A stretch of DNA of 64,000 nucleotides from NCBI RefSeq assembly GCF_030272615.1, contig NC_081411.1, positions 154,714,971-154,778,970 on the forward strand. Direction: 5' to 3'. The notes under the pieces are model-generated. The model saw only the letters and a list, made by a program, of their open reading frames with translations, did no database searches and was not told the DNA's origin. This DNA is from Cryptomeria japonica. Taxonomy: Eukaryota; Streptophyta; Pinopsida; Cupressales; Cupressaceae. The position numbers and the translations under genes were made by a program. The stretch's first letter is position 1. Each line of letters begins with the position of its first letter. Below are positions 34,732 to 47,605 of the stretch, in pieces.

Positions 34732-34976
34732 TTGCAGTTAACGGTTGCGATTGACTAACCTCTCACTAACACGCTATACAACAGGTCTATTTTCAAGGGC
34801 TAAAGCTATTCCCTATTCTGGATCATTAGTACAACGTGATAGCGATGTGTTAGTCAATCACAACCGTTTATTGCAAAATTGACGGTGTAAAATGTGCTAC
34901 TAACACGTGTGTTAGTCAATCCATACTACCGTTTTGGAGCCAGAATAGATGCATCCATTTTGGAGCTAGAATAGCC
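34732..34976. mobile_element. Back-to-back short inverted-repeat elements
   Basis: A reverse-oriented core (34732-34800; GCAGTTAACGGTTGCG, GATTGACTAACC) meets a forward-oriented element (about 34800-34950) that ends GTTTTGGAGCCAGAATAG. A further end, CATTTTGGAGCTAGAATAG, follows at 34956-34974. The arrangement is a long imperfect palindrome. Confidence 0.6.
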
Positions 34977-34989
34977 ATGTCCGACCCCT

Positions 34990-35500
34990 CCTGATAGCCT
35001 AAACATAGTCAGATATGTCCCATCGAGTATCGGCATAGTTCAATTTATGTCCCTCCAATGCCCCGATGATCTCAATATACCAGTCCGCATTGTGAGTAAG
35101 TCCCCCACATTATCGGCATAAATCACCCTGAAGAACTCCTAGCAAGTCTACATCTTCCTTAATAGACCTATTGGGACTCGGCATAGCATAAAATTTCTTC
35201 TTCCGATGTCCCGATGAGTCCTAATGCATGTTTACTTTATCAGTATACTTTACATCGATATCCCCGTAGGTGCTTTTATCTTCATTGGAGGTTGGAATAG
35301 CATTTTTCTATTCCTCCCAAAGTCCCAATGAGTCTCTAATGCACTTTTATGCTTTATGCTTCCGAGTTTGATTTATTGATTTAGGTAATACCGATGGTTC
35401 CACCTTCCGATTCTCCATGTCATCGGGAAGCAATCTAACTATTTTTTGCACTATCCCGATATGGTGTTTTTCTCTGATGGGCCCGCCTTCAGATTTAAAT
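34990..35500 (+). repeat. ATCGG/CCGAT repeat, forward copy
   Basis: One unit in the orientation of the 17008-19945 array (GATAGCCTAAACATAGTC to TTTTTCTCTGATGG), starting just outside a short inverted-repeat end. It continues into partly unrelated sequence near 35500. Confidence 0.7.
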
Positions 35501-35939
35501 TGATGAGTATGAACAAAGGTCAAGTGAATTGGAGGCATATTTCAAACGGCCTCGGCTACTATAGCTCCAAATCAGACCTATCGAACACTCAACATATCAC
35601 TCAACATTCCCTTCAATAAGCCTAAGTGATGCTTTTTCATGAAGATACTGCAACATATCACCTGTACATACAATCCACCACTAAATGCTCTTATGATGAA
35701 ACTAAAAGTGTCCACATATAGCACAAAACTATTTTGTAAAAATATGTGCTAACAGGATGAGCAAGATGAAGGTCTAACGGTAAAGTAGATTTGGTCATAT
35801 GTGCGAAGCGACCAATATCATGGCAAACACATTTGACATCAACCAATATCTCAAAATAGTATCACATTGAAGATATAATCACTATGGTTGTTTACTGTTT
35901 ACGATATCTCTTTCTTTCTCCGATATGTGTAGGACGAGA

Positions 35940-38820
35940 ATGGGAAAACACCGAAAATGGTGGGACATTATGGTATTGGAAGTTCAAGATGGTGGTGAAG
36001 GTTTGCGTCATTTATGTTCAAGGGATATTCAGTGGATGCCAATTTGTGTCAAAAATGATTCAATGTCAGACCTGTGTGCAGCAATTTCCCTGGGTAGATT
36101 GGATGCATTCGTGAGAGGGGAATCGTTGTGCAAAGGTGTTGAAACCCAATTCCTCTGAAAGCGGCACACTGAGCACGATAGTGCTCTGCACAACATGCAT
36201 ACAACAAAGATGTACAGCCAGTTCGTAGACACATTCTTTCATATTCTTTGTCTACATTTAATGACATAACGACTGTTGTTGATAATAGGAGAGTTGTTTT
36301 TTGAAGGTATTGGTGTTCATATGGACCAAAAGACAATAGGAAGAAGTCACCGAATAAGAAGCACATGTGGACATATCAAAAAAAAAGAGGTTGTACATGC
36401 CACTTCATTGTTAAGGTGTTATATGGTAGGGCAGATGTGGCCATCTTGATATTCAAGCAACCGTTGCATGTAGACAAGAATGGTGAAGCTTGCCATGGCG
36501 TCGATGATACCAGCAATGAGCTGCGCTCTCAATTTGCACCAAACCTTTCTGATGAATGCAAAGCATATATAGAGAGGCTGTTGCTGATGGATGTGAGCAT
36601 TGATGCTATTATGGGCAAACATCTTGATGATCTCATTTTTCATGACATGTTGTAGAAGAGAGTTTCATTCATGACACGCAAGGATGTTATCAACGCGGCG
36701 ATGAGGGTCCATTCTATTTGGTCATGAAAGCATGTGCACGATGCCACTAGCATCTTAGAATGGAAAAAATAGGATGAGGCAAATTTCTTTTTTTTCCAGC
36801 AGCCACAAGGTACCGACAGACCTTTCATTATGGGAATACAAACAGCTTGGATGCTTGACATGATAGTATGATTCTTGCATGACTCAATCATCTCAATGGA
36901 TTCAACATTCACAACAAACAAATACGGGGTATGTCTCTTCGAACTTAACCTGTCCGTTTTTCATGCAGCCCATTTGATCTATGGATGGTCATGATCTTCC
37001 TGTTTGTTGTTTAAAATAGTATCAATTGTATTCGTGTCTCATCTTCGACGAGCAGCAATCGAGGGTGCCTGTTGCATGGGCTGTGACATCAAGGAACAAG
37101 ATCGAGGATATCCAGGTGTGGTTGATGGAGCTGTGGAGACGAGGAAAGGAAAAGAGGCCTGATTGGAGGATCAATGCATTTATCACGGATGATGTGAGTG
37201 CAGAGATTCAAGCCATAGAGTAAGTGCAAGAGGGATATTTTGTCTACATGAAATCAAACAGTATGGTACGCTACTTTACGTTTTATTTTAAATGACCACG
37301 CTCCCGGCTCAGCCCAATTAAACGTTTTGTTCATAACATGACTGTTTTTGAATGTCGTGTCATACTTTGTATTTGGCACGTGTGTCGAGCATGGTTGAAG
37401 AATGTATACAAGTATGCAACGAAGGAAAGAGCAATGGACAATTTTCACCGTCTAGGGGCGATAATGATGGCAATGCATGAAAGTGAAGAGAGCATGGTGG
37501 AGGAGCTGCACACTTTCTTTGCTGAATTTAGTGATCAGCCACATTTTCTAGAGTACTTCTACAACACATGGTGTCAAGGAGAAGGCTGTATCGGTGAGTT
37601 CAACATTACATTCGAGTAGTGGCTTTATGACTTGTTACCCGTTTTGGTTGTCTTTTGGTAGTTGACATCCTACTCTTGTTTTTAATTTCTTTATTTCAAT
37701 TTTTTTTTTTTGGCCAGCTATGTGGGCGAAAAACTTCAAGAATTTCGCTCATGCTAACCAGGACATAAATAATGCCATCGAATCATACCATGGTAAATTG
37801 AAGTCACTACACCTAAGAGATGATAAAAAGACGTGCTCGAGGAGGATGGACAATCTGTATTTTATACTTGTGTATAAAGTGGAACCATTCGACCAGCATA
37901 AGCAAGAATTACAGCATTTTGGATTTATCAAAAACTACAAGTTGACACATTTGCAAACTAGTATGGAGAGGGCAAAGGCAATTCTTGATGTCGATTGTGT
38001 TCCAGACTTCACTACTCCTCGATGGTACTGGGTGAAAAGTCAGTCCTCGTGCAATTGGTATGTGGTTAGGAAATTTGGGGATCACTTCTACATTTGTGAA
38101 TGTCTATGGAGTTTGAGAGGAAACATGTGCAAGTATGCGTTGAAGGTTGTTGCAATGATGAACAATTCATTCCACGATTCACATGTTCCGGGTAAGTGGA
38201 TGTTCGTGAATGTTGATTTTTGCTAACTTAAAAGATGTGTACTTCACCCTAACATCTTGTTTCATATAGATCCTATTCATATGTCGACTCCAACATTTGC
38301 TAATACTAATGAAAACCCAACACCTGAACCTGTCATTGATACCATTTCTAATGCACATACAAATTTAGAGGATGTAGACACCGTAATGTGGAATGAAGCA
38401 AACAGAAAGTTAAACATATTGTTGCAAACAATGTCGGCTTCAGGTGATAAACTAATGGCATTTGTAGGCTATCTGGATAGGTTCATGGCTGATCTTCAGG
38501 ATGCCAGTGCCATGTCATTTGATTTTAGACCGTCTACCGATCCAGCCAATACAACCACTGAACGTATGCGGCCTTGGTTCAGTGCAACTCAGGTCCGTCA
38601 TCGCAATCGGTGGCAACATAGGCATAGTAGTAGGAGTGAGATCTGTCATGATGTTCAACAGCCTCTCACCTTTGAGTTTCCCTTTGAGACATCTAGGAGG
38701 AGAAGGGGAAAGAGGCAATTGGACCAAGCATGGAAACCGCATGTCCTTGCCACTGCATCGATTGTCTCTGATACAGGTTGGTACCCTAGTGTCACCTGTA
38801 AGTGGTTTCCAAACATGTGA
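35940..38820 (+). pseudogene. Decayed MULE transposase, relative of the 4627-8909 gene
   Basis: Same domain order as the intact gene. N-terminal MGKHRKWWDIMVLEVQD, KKRGCTCHF (36385) and SMDSTFTTNKYG (about 36895-36930). FITDDVSAEIQAIE (about 37180-37220), CIWHVCRAWLKNVYKY (37367) and NAIESYHGKLKS (37770). The SWIM region is CECLWSLRGNMCKY (38097), then a C-terminal domain with MRPWFSATQVRHR. Stops interrupt it at about 36156, 36653, 36725, 36773 and 36868. The last SWIM ligand is Tyr instead of His. The intron at 6165-6243 in the intact gene is absent here, so those exons are joined (37338-37592). Not functional. It was once a transposase of the same lineage. Confidence 0.85.
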
Positions 38821-39410
38821 ATGTTGCACGAGTTTATTTAGTCATTGTGTCTTGTAGTCGGTGAAAGTGATACACACTTATCTGTGACAGTGTTCGACAC
38901 CCCCTCAACACCTGGCCATAGGAGTCCTTGTTGGCGATTGGCTTTTGATGGTCTTTTACGTTGAGAGGGATCACACAGTGATCCTCGCTGATACTAATTT
39001 TGGTATTATTTGTTCTGATCAAGCTTTCTGTTTCTAACTATGTCATATATGTGCTTGATGTCCCTTAATGTTTAGCCATTCTTCATTCAACCTATTGCGT
39101 AATATGGAACAACTTTGTTTATTCTAGTTGCATTGTAATGTTTACTATAATTGTCCCTAACCATCTTTTATAATGTATCTTTGTATGCAGGTCTGTTGTT
39201 TTTTCACCCTCTTTTATCACTAAATGGCGTTCACATACACGTCTGGCGACAGGTGCAGGTTTTATGCAACTTAATTTTCAGTATTACGCTTTTATGTCTT
39301 CAATTTATTGAATGCTCTAGTTAAATAATTAATACTCTTATGTCTTACATTTCTCGAATGCTATAGTTATATTACTAACACTCTTATTGTATGTATCTGC
39401 ACACTGCTAG

Positions 39411-39868
39411 AGAGATTGGCAGAGAACGACGAGGACTCTACCTTATTTCAATGCCTCCCGGATGTCATTGTTTCGAATATTATTCAAACAATAACTCCCA
39501 CACGGGCTGCCGAGTGGACCATTCCAATGGGAAGACATTATGCTGACGACAATATGTACACAGTCCACATACAAGACGTGATCTCCTTCGCCAAATTGTT
39601 GACTCGGTTGACAATCGATTTGTATAGGCGACTATGGCCAATGTATTTTGCCCTTGCGTACTGGCCAACCACTCTCCCTCGGATTCACATTATCTATGCT
39701 GACAGACCCCATTGGAGATGTGGACGGTCCCTGGTGCCTCACTTCGATGACAGTATCGAGGATGTCACGACATTCTTTCCATGGAACCTGCTTATTATGG
39801 ACTACACCCCCATTTTCACGGGTTATGGTAGTCCACTGCCAACACAGAGGTTTGTGAGGATATAGAGT
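39411..39868 (+). CDS. Unrecognised 150-codon frame after the MULE relic
   Basis: An open frame from 39416, with no ATG at its start, preceded by an acceptor-like ACACTGCTAG. It is probably an internal or last exon. It begins AENDEDSTLFQCLPDVIVSN, which faintly recalls an F-box start. It continues with Trp-rich segments and ends PTQRFVRI. No domain is recognised with confidence. It may be a 3' exon of the transposon-derived transcript or unrelated. Confidence 0.35.
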
Positions 39869-40166
39869 AGATTCCCATCGCAGAGGAGGTCCTCTAATTA
39901 AAATTGTATAATTGGTCCTGTAAGACTATGCTATCATTTATAAAACAATTCATTTCTATGGTTACATAGCCAATCTTTGAACGTTGTTTGTCTCCGATGT
40001 TTACCATTTATATGTTTGTCTCGGTTATGTTTACATTTATATATGTTTGTCTCGGTTATGTTTACAGTTTATGTGTTTGTCTCTATGCACTTTATCTGTC
40101 TACAAAGCAATACACTTTATATGTTAATTTAAATCTAATAAATATAATCCTTTCTCTAAACAACAC

Positions 40167-40292
40167 GCGTCTATTCTGGCTCCAAAAAGTTAGTCGCGCG
40201 TTTTACACCATCGATTTTCCAATAACGGTCGCGATTCACTATGCTATCACTAACATGCTTTACGAAAGGTCTATTTTTGAGCTAGAATAGCC
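40167..40292 (-). mobile_element. Complete short inverted-repeat (MITE-like) element, 126 bp
   Basis: Starts GCGTCTATTCTGGCTCC and ends GAGCTAGAATAGCC, inverse of each other. Core in reverse orientation: GCGTTTTACACCATCGATTT and CGGTCGCGATTCAC. The cleanest copy of the family here. No coding capacity. Confidence 0.65.
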
Positions 40293-40339
40293 ACGACCCT
40301 GATTGATCTGGATCATATCCTGATCCCCTAAAGGCTGAT

Positions 40340-40830
40340 TGACTAACCTCTCACTAACACACGAAACTAACAGCTGCGATTGACTAACCTAACACAAAAA
40401 AGCGAAACTAATGGCTCCGATTGACTAACCTATCACACAAACACGATATGAACGGCTGCGGTTGACTAACCTATCAAAAAATGTGAAATGAACGATTGCG
40501 GTTGACTAACAGTTGTGATTTGACTAGTGGTTGGCAGACTTTTCCTTTTGCCATGTGAAACGGCGAACTAGACCAACACGCCATCGAAATGAACTATTGC
40601 AATTGACTAACCTATAACAAACACGTGAAACTAACTACTACGATTGACTAACCTGTAACAAACACGCAAAACTAACTGCTGCGATTGACTAATCTATCAG
40701 TAACGTGTGAAACTTACGGTTGGGAATGACTAACCTTTCACAAACACGCGACATTTACAGTTTTGATTTATGGTTGGGAATGACTAACCTTTCACTACCC
40801 TTTAACTTACATTGAAAACTAATGGTTGCG
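40340..40830 (+). repeat. Tandem array of about 42-bp units derived from the inverted-repeat core
   Basis: About ten imperfect units with the phrase GCGATTGACTAACCTATCAC followed by AAACACG and a variable AACTAACGGCT segment. The phrase matches the core of the neighbouring MITE-like elements, so the array grew by tandem duplication of part of one. Confidence 0.7.
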
Positions 40831-40833
40831 ATT

Positions 40834-41040
40834 CCAGTATGGATTGACGAACACGCGTGTTAGTCACGCGTTTTACACCGTCGATTTTGAACTTAACCGC
40901 TGTGATTGAGCAACCTTTCGCTAACGGCTGAAGCTATTTTGCTCCAAAATAGACCTTTCGTACAACGTGTTAGCGACATGTTAGTCAATCATGGCCGTTT
41001 ATTACAAAATCAACAGTGTAAAACGCATGACTAACATGCA
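40834..41040. mobile_element. Back-to-back short inverted-repeat elements
   Basis: A reverse-oriented copy (about 40834-40925) meets a forward-oriented one (about 40930-41040; GCTCCAAAATAGACC, CGTACAACGTGTTAGCGAC, AAATCAACAGTGTAAAACGC). Same palindromic arrangement as 34732-34976. Confidence 0.6.
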
Positions 41041-41380
41041 TTGACAGAGAAGAGTCACCTACACTGGTTGATAGAGAAGAAGCTTTTGGACATTTGATGA
41101 TATGACAAGTTGGAAAGACTGACCGTAGAAGCACTAGCAAAGTAAACTTAGATATGGCTCAATTGAATCAAGATCAAATAGAGTTTCTGTTGAGGGAGGA
41201 CTCTACATATAAGAGAGGCTGTATGAAAAAAAGTGATGAAGACAAGCAAAGACTACAAGCAAGATTAATAGTTATAGATCTTTCGTGTCGTAAAGCTTTA
41301 ATAGTTAATACTCATTGATTTATATTTAATATTTACGAAGAATAATATTCATTGAGGAGTCTATCTTATGTACTTGTGAT

Positions 41381-41905
41381 ACAGTTTATCCATAAATAAG
41401 CATTTTTTCAATCTATAAAAAAAAATTGCCATCATACAATTAGTGCTTCATTTAGATCCGCTATAAAAAAGCTTTTAACCTAAAGTTAGCTTTCAGGTAT
41501 AGGTTCACCCGCCTTGGTTTGCGAACACTGATTGGGAAGTCTTATTAAGAGAAGTGCGAACACCATTCATCATAGAAGACGTATAGAAAAGCCACATAGA
41601 ACCATTCAGAAAGCATGAAAAAGTGTACAACAAAAATTCAGTTTATCCATCATTTATAAATAAGCATTTTTTCAGTCTGTAAAAAAAAAATTGCCATCAT
41701 ACAATTAGTGGTTCATTTAAATCCGCTATAAAAAAAGCTTTGAACCTAAAATTAGGTTTTAGGTATAGATTCACCCGAGTTGGTTTGCGAACACTGATTG
41801 GGAAGTCATATTAACTTATTAAGAGAAGTGTGGAAACCATTCATCATAGAAAACGTGTAGAAAAGCCACATAGAACCATTCAGAAAGCGTGAAAAAGTGT
41901 ACAAC
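41381..41905 (+). repeat. Tandem duplication of about 258 bp
   Basis: Two copies (from about 41381 and 41640), each starting CAGTTTATCCAT and running to GTGTACAACAAA. They are separated by small differences including a 12-base gain (CATTTATAAATA region). Non-coding. Confidence 0.8.
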
Positions 41906-42211
41906 AAACCAATCATTAACCATTGATGTTTAAGTGAAGTCAATCACATTTATTTATTTTTTATTTTTTTTGACAAGGTGCCAAGGCCACTTAATATATT
42001 TTTACAACTGGTTCAAGGGACTGGTTCAAGAAGGGCTCCCGAAGAAAAGAACCAGAAAGAAAAACTTTGGTCAATCAAGTTTATTGAAAATAACCATTCA
42101 TGAAGCATACAAAGTGTCCTCCTAAATGAAATAATATGTCTGATTACAAAAAGTCTGCACCACTACTGACGTTTTATTGAATAGGAAAACTTTTGTAACA
42201 GTGCAAGCCTA
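41906..42211. other. Intergenic stretch before the decayed gene
   Basis: AT-rich, no supported gene. It lies downstream of the minus-strand gene ending at 42212. Confidence 0.35.
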
Positions 42212-44867
42212 TTATAGAGGCAGAGGTTGAGTATTTAAATGATTTTTTCTTCCCCCAGTGGTCGAAGTAAGGGGAGGCACATCATTCCTATCATCTTCAT
42301 CGGTTACAGAGGCAAACACCTCCGCGTACCTCTGTTTCCAGTACTGAGCGCGTTGCGCAGAAACATCTAGCATCCCCCGCATTTGGTCACTTATGATTTT
42401 GTTGTTTTTAGCACACGCCTCACAAACTACCTCCTGTCTCTCATTCGCCATCTGCAAACCACGCACTTCTAGCTCAAGGTTCGTATTCTTATCGTCCAAG
42501 TCCATGACCTTGTTATTGAGTTCCATGCATTTCTTATTGAGTTCAGTGCATTTCTTATTGAGTTCGGTGCATCTCCTTTTCACTTCAGTGAGTCTCCATT
42601 CAAGATGAGAAACAGTCCCCTTTAGCCTTTCATTTTCAGCATGGGCCATTTCGACCTTCTGTGTTAGCAGTTCTACTTGCATGGTGTCAAATTTCATTGT
42701 GTCCATCCCATCGTTACAGTCTGCAAAGGGCGGTGGTGGTTGTCTTGCAGACTTCCCTAAACCACCATCAGAGGTGAGAACATCGGTCATCCCATTCGCC
42801 TTTGAATTAGCATTCCGTTCTACGGAACAGATGTTTCAACACCCTTTCTTTTTCCTGTCCGTGGTCTTCCCATTGCCATCCCTGCAAATAATGCCAAAAA
42901 GAAGTATCTATAGATAGGTGGGCAAGACAACATGAAAAATGCAGGGAACAATAGTTTATGCCAACAAGAAAGGAACTGCTATCTGTTGCATTTTTTGGAA
43001 TGAATAACATTATGCACGATACAAAAAGTTAACGTGTTCGGTAAAGTTGACATGTTCACTAAACTGGGCACTTGGGCGGCAGGTTACCTGCCAATTGGGA
43101 ATCCATGTTTTGGGAAGATAACTCCATCAGTCAGCACTCCTCATCCTACATCCAACTTATTACACATATGCCATGAAACTATAATGGAAGTCTGGTGTAT
43201 TTTAATAGATTTTTTTTTTGGGGGTTACTTTTTTGTTGTTAATTCATTTCAGATTTAGTGTTCAAAAACAAACAATCACAATGGTATATTCAACTGTCGT
43301 AAGCTACAGTGGAAAGAGCACATGGTTCACAATTTCAATCAAACATTCCACTTCATCTGTATATGTAAAAGAGTTGCAGGGACCCTCTATTGGTACGCAA
43401 TAACAAAACCTATGCATATGCAACATATAAGAGACCTTGAACAAAACTTGAACAGTAAACGACTATCATCGACTTTATTGTACCATCAACTATCATTATT
43501 AAAAATGTTGCGCACCAAAGAAAGGTTTGTGAAGTTATTAAAGGGTAGTTGATGGTGCAGGATCACCATGAAAGAGTCCAACAAATCAAGCGTTTACAAT
43601 TATTATGCTTAAAATAACAGGAAAGGTGCTTAAAATAGCAGGAAAGGTTGAATAATAATGTACAATTCATCTAAGACAAACAATAATTTAGAGGGTTTAA
43701 ACTTTAAACTATGCTAAGGTAAAAGCCATGTCAATATAACATCTCCAAATCCCATCTGAATAAAGTCTATTGAGACTGAAATTCCACCACAGTATCTCGC
43801 TCTAAATATTTGGAAAGAGGAACAATAACTATGATCAAAGAATATTTATCGCCTCCACTGTCTGGATTGCACAATGGAGTTGATGGCACCATAAAATGCT
43901 TTATGCTTCTTCTCATTCTTATGCAACTCGGGAGGGGTGATGCCAAGTGATTGCATCCTATGACTTACTCGTCTGATCACAGGGCTGCGTTTAACATCCT
44001 CTTTTTGTGGCTGGACAGTTTCGCCAACTTTATCCTGCCACATACAAACGACATCATACGAGTGCTGCCTATTTCATTCCATTGAAATAAGGTAAAGGAT
44101 GGAATGAGAAGACGGAGGAAGGGATCTTGTCATCTTCAAAACTTACCAAGAGTGGGGAACAGACTAGGTCTTCAATGGGCCACACTGCCCATGAGTTTAG
44201 GGAATCTGACAAGACATCGGCGAAAGGACCTAGGAAAGGCAGCTGGGCATTTGCATCAAAGACTTTGACGATGCGAACTTTAGCAAAATGTCGTGGGAGT
44301 GGAATAGTATGACACGTTACACTCTTCCCCAGGCCATCAACAATGCCTTCCCCAACCACTACCCCATCTAGGAGTAGGTGGACTTCAACTCCAACAACAA
44401 CAGCGTGAGCATCTTCATTGGCGCACTCTTCTTTGTCTTCCAAGGTTGCCTACATCAGTAACGAGTGGACATGGTCGCTCAAATAAAACTCTTTATACAT
44501 CTTGATCAAACATAGTCAAATGAATCCATGCCAATGCAGCACAACAGTACCAGAGTAGCTATCTCTCCCGGCCCGTTGCCCCCATCGCGGTCACAGTCTG
44601 CATTTGTACATCCATCATCATTTCCCCCAGACTCTTTATCAATGCTTGTTTCTATCGGATTATGCTGCAAAACGTGACACATTGTACAGGAGTGTAAGTA
44701 CACATTAAACCCATACGCCTACGAACACTACTAGACCAAGGCCGATGAATTTTACATGACTAAGGCAATAACAGGAACACAGATAATGGACACAAACCAC
44801 AACATCATAAAAAATGCTCCAGTATAATACTGCCCCTCACCGCCTGTTATCCAAAAGAAGAGCCCAA

Positions 44868-45520
44868 TACCTGTTCATCTCTACTCTTATCCTCCAATGT
44901 CTGCCCCAATTAAGTGGAATCCTCTACAATGTTCTCACCACTGCATGCACTAAAATTTCCATTCACCATCTCCTTTAGTTTCTCCCTCAAAATAGACTTC
45001 TGAAGTTTCTCATCCAATACCGTGGCCAACTGCATAAAAAAAGAGTTACTGTATAGTATAACACACCATGTCATGATATAGCACTACATGTCATGCACAA
45101 TGGCACCGCATTACCTGTTCATCTTTGCAGCTATCCTCCAACCTCTACCCCAGTCGAGGAGGGTGCTCTGCAATCGTCTCAGCACTGCATTCACTCGGTT
45201 TTTCAATCGTCGTCTCCTTCACCTTCTTCCTCCTAACTGACGTTTGAGATTTTGGACTTGGTTTTTCGGGAACACTACACACGGTGTCATCAGGCAACTG
45301 CATTGACTGTTCTTTGCTCGTATCGTCCATCGTCTGGCACAAGTCACGAGACTACTCCACAATCTTCTCGGCACTGCATGCACCCAATTTTTCATTCGAC
45401 TTCTCCTTCAGCTTCTTTGACGAAATGAACTTATACATAACAGACGCCCGAGGTTTTCGACTTAATTTTTTTCGTACACTGCATTCTGTGTCATCCAATA
45501 CCACGGGACAGTCCATGCTC
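44868..45520 (-). repeat. Three degenerate repeats of about 190-220 bp inside the decayed gene
   Basis: Units at about 44868-45055, 45116-45302 and 45303-45520 share ACTGCATGCAC/ACTGCATTCAC, an AGCTTCTT-type Lys-rich stretch and a closing TGTCATC. On the minus strand they encode peptides like ACSAEKIVE and ECSAETIAEH. A further Lys-rich motif (KQKKKNVAEK) is repeated three times at about 45690-45890. Confidence 0.6.
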
Positions 45521-47065
45521 CCTCCATGGACCCCATCACCCTACAATGACATGGGCAAAATAGTCACATACTACATACTGCAGTGCAAAGCATACCATGC
45601 AATGAAAACACACATATGGACAAGCCAACAGATAGTCACCTTCGATGACAAACGTGTCGCGTCATCTGAAGTCAGACTTGTTTTTTCTGCGACATTCTTC
45701 TTTTCTTGCTTACTCGACGAATCACATGCAAGCTCATTGGCTGGCACGTTTGTTTGAGGATGTGAAGTTCGCCTTCTTTTTTCCGCAACATTCTTCTTTT
45801 TTTGCTTCCCCGACAAAACAGGTGCACCCTCTTTTGTTTCATGACCTAAAGCCCATCTTGATTTATTCGCAGCATTCCTCTTTTTTTGCTTCCCAACGAA
45901 ATAGATGCAGCTTCATTCACTGGCATGTTTGTTTCGCGATTAGCCTTCGATGATAGAACCTCCTCGCCATGGCCTGCACTATCACTTAAAATCTGGGCAC
46001 CAGGATAGGATACCTCAATAAGTCATTCTTCACATGTTTAAAGGAGTTTAGTAAACTGTAAAAAAATACGATCACTAAAAAATTACCTCTGTTGCAATAT
46101 TCTTTCTTTGCAGTAACTCTAAAACCTTCTTCCTTCTCGCCTCCCTAACTGGACTACTGTCATACACTCGCATTGCTTCCTTTATCTCTTCCTTCCCTTC
46201 GATAGGAAGCTCATCACATGTTTTCTTGCCATATTTCATACAGACTCAGTCAGTGACATGTTCTTTTTGCATACTATGTCGTACGCCCATTTGGTATTCA
46301 ATATTAGACTCCCTCTTTTTCAACTCCAATGGCAATTTCTTCCTATGATTGACACTGCGCTTTCCACTTCCACACTGTTGATGACTGCGTCATGCAATCC
46401 CCAAAAATGGTAGTTGATGTTCTCTGGCTCTATGCATATTGAGCCTCCCCAGATCCCAAAACCGATGACCTCCATTTTTGGAACAATAACGGAAGAGACA
46501 AAAGTAGTGCAACCTGCCATTAATATGTTCTCTTTTGTGATCGACCTGTTGCTACACACAGCCAACAAAGACAAAGAGTCACATTCAATTTTGCACTAAT
46601 CAAGCATTATAAAGATAATCCAACACATAATGACTAATAGTGGACCTCCTTGTTACTCGCCCCTCCTTGTTCCTGTTCATGACCGCTGACAGAATCACAT
46701 TGCCATTCAGCCTCCTGCTCTATGCTCACCTCGTGCTCGCTACAAACATCCCCTTTTTCACTCTCACCACCTTGAGCATCAGTATAATCGGCCTCATCTA
46801 CACTTCCACTGGCCTCATCTTCCTCACCAACACAACCACTATCATAATGTTGTTCAATAAAATAGCACACATCATCAATCCTTTTTATGCCCGTGTATAT
46901 ATCTACAATTCCACTTATAAATCCCAACTTCCACCAACCATGCCATGCAATGATGGAAAAAATATATAATGCAATGAGAAATAATTACCAGTGTGGTTCT
47001 ACAGTCGCTGAGAAGCCGACTTGACAATGGGTTCAAAATTGGAGACCCGACTGGTGACTCATTCA

Positions 47066-47605
47066 GATTTGAATCCCCAACTAGTCCCTAACCTGAAAGC
47101 CCATCCCTTGACTCTTTCGGATTTGGATCCCCAACTAGTCCCGCATCTGAAAGCCCAACTTCTGAGTCTTTCAGATTTGAATCCTCAACTACTCATGGAT
47201 GTGAAAGTCCAACTCCCGAATCTTTCAGATTTGAATCCCCAACTTGTCGTGCATCTGAAAGCCCAACTCCTGAGTCTTTCAGATTTGAATCCTCAACTAC
47301 TCATGGATGCGAAAGTCCAACTCCTAAATCTTTCAGAATTGAATCCCCAACTTGTCTTACATCTGAAAGCCCAACTCCTAACCCTTTCAGATTTGAATCC
47401 TCAACTAGTCCTGGATACGAAAGCCCGGCTCCTGAAACTTTAAGATTTGAATCTCCAACTAGTCGCGCATCTGAAAGCCCAACTCCCGACTCTTTCGGAT
47501 TCGAATCCTCAACTACTCCCAGATGTGAAAGCCCAACACCTGAATCTTTCAGATATGAATACCGAACTCTTCCCGCATATGAGAGCCCTCCTTTCTCCTG
47601 GGTAT
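47066..47605 (-). repeat. 54-bp minisatellite, ten copies, with 108-bp higher-order pattern
   Basis: Units start with GATTTGAATC at 47066, 47120, 47174, 47228, 47282 and so on every 54 bases. Two alternating types (one with ACTCATGGATG, one with CTTGTCGTGCATC) give a 108-bp period in the middle of the array. 54 is a multiple of three, so several frames stay open on both strands. The minus-strand frame continues the first exon of the surrounding gene but carries a TGA in two units. Confidence 0.85.

Larger units (their letters stand above)
35562..40292 (+). mobile_element. Possible extent of the decayed MULE
   Basis: The left end GGCTACTATAGCTCC (with CAGACCTATCGAAC) and the right end read inward GGCTATTCTAGCTC (with TAGACCTTTCG) are inverse of each other over about 35 bases and enclose the transposase relic. 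The flanking bases (ACGGCCTC and ACGACCCT) are only a poor match as a target duplication. Boundaries are tentative. Confidence 0.35.

Noticed and set aside
39411-39868. F-box protein
   Set aside because: Only a short LPDVIVSN start resembles the motif. The rest of the domain is not visible.
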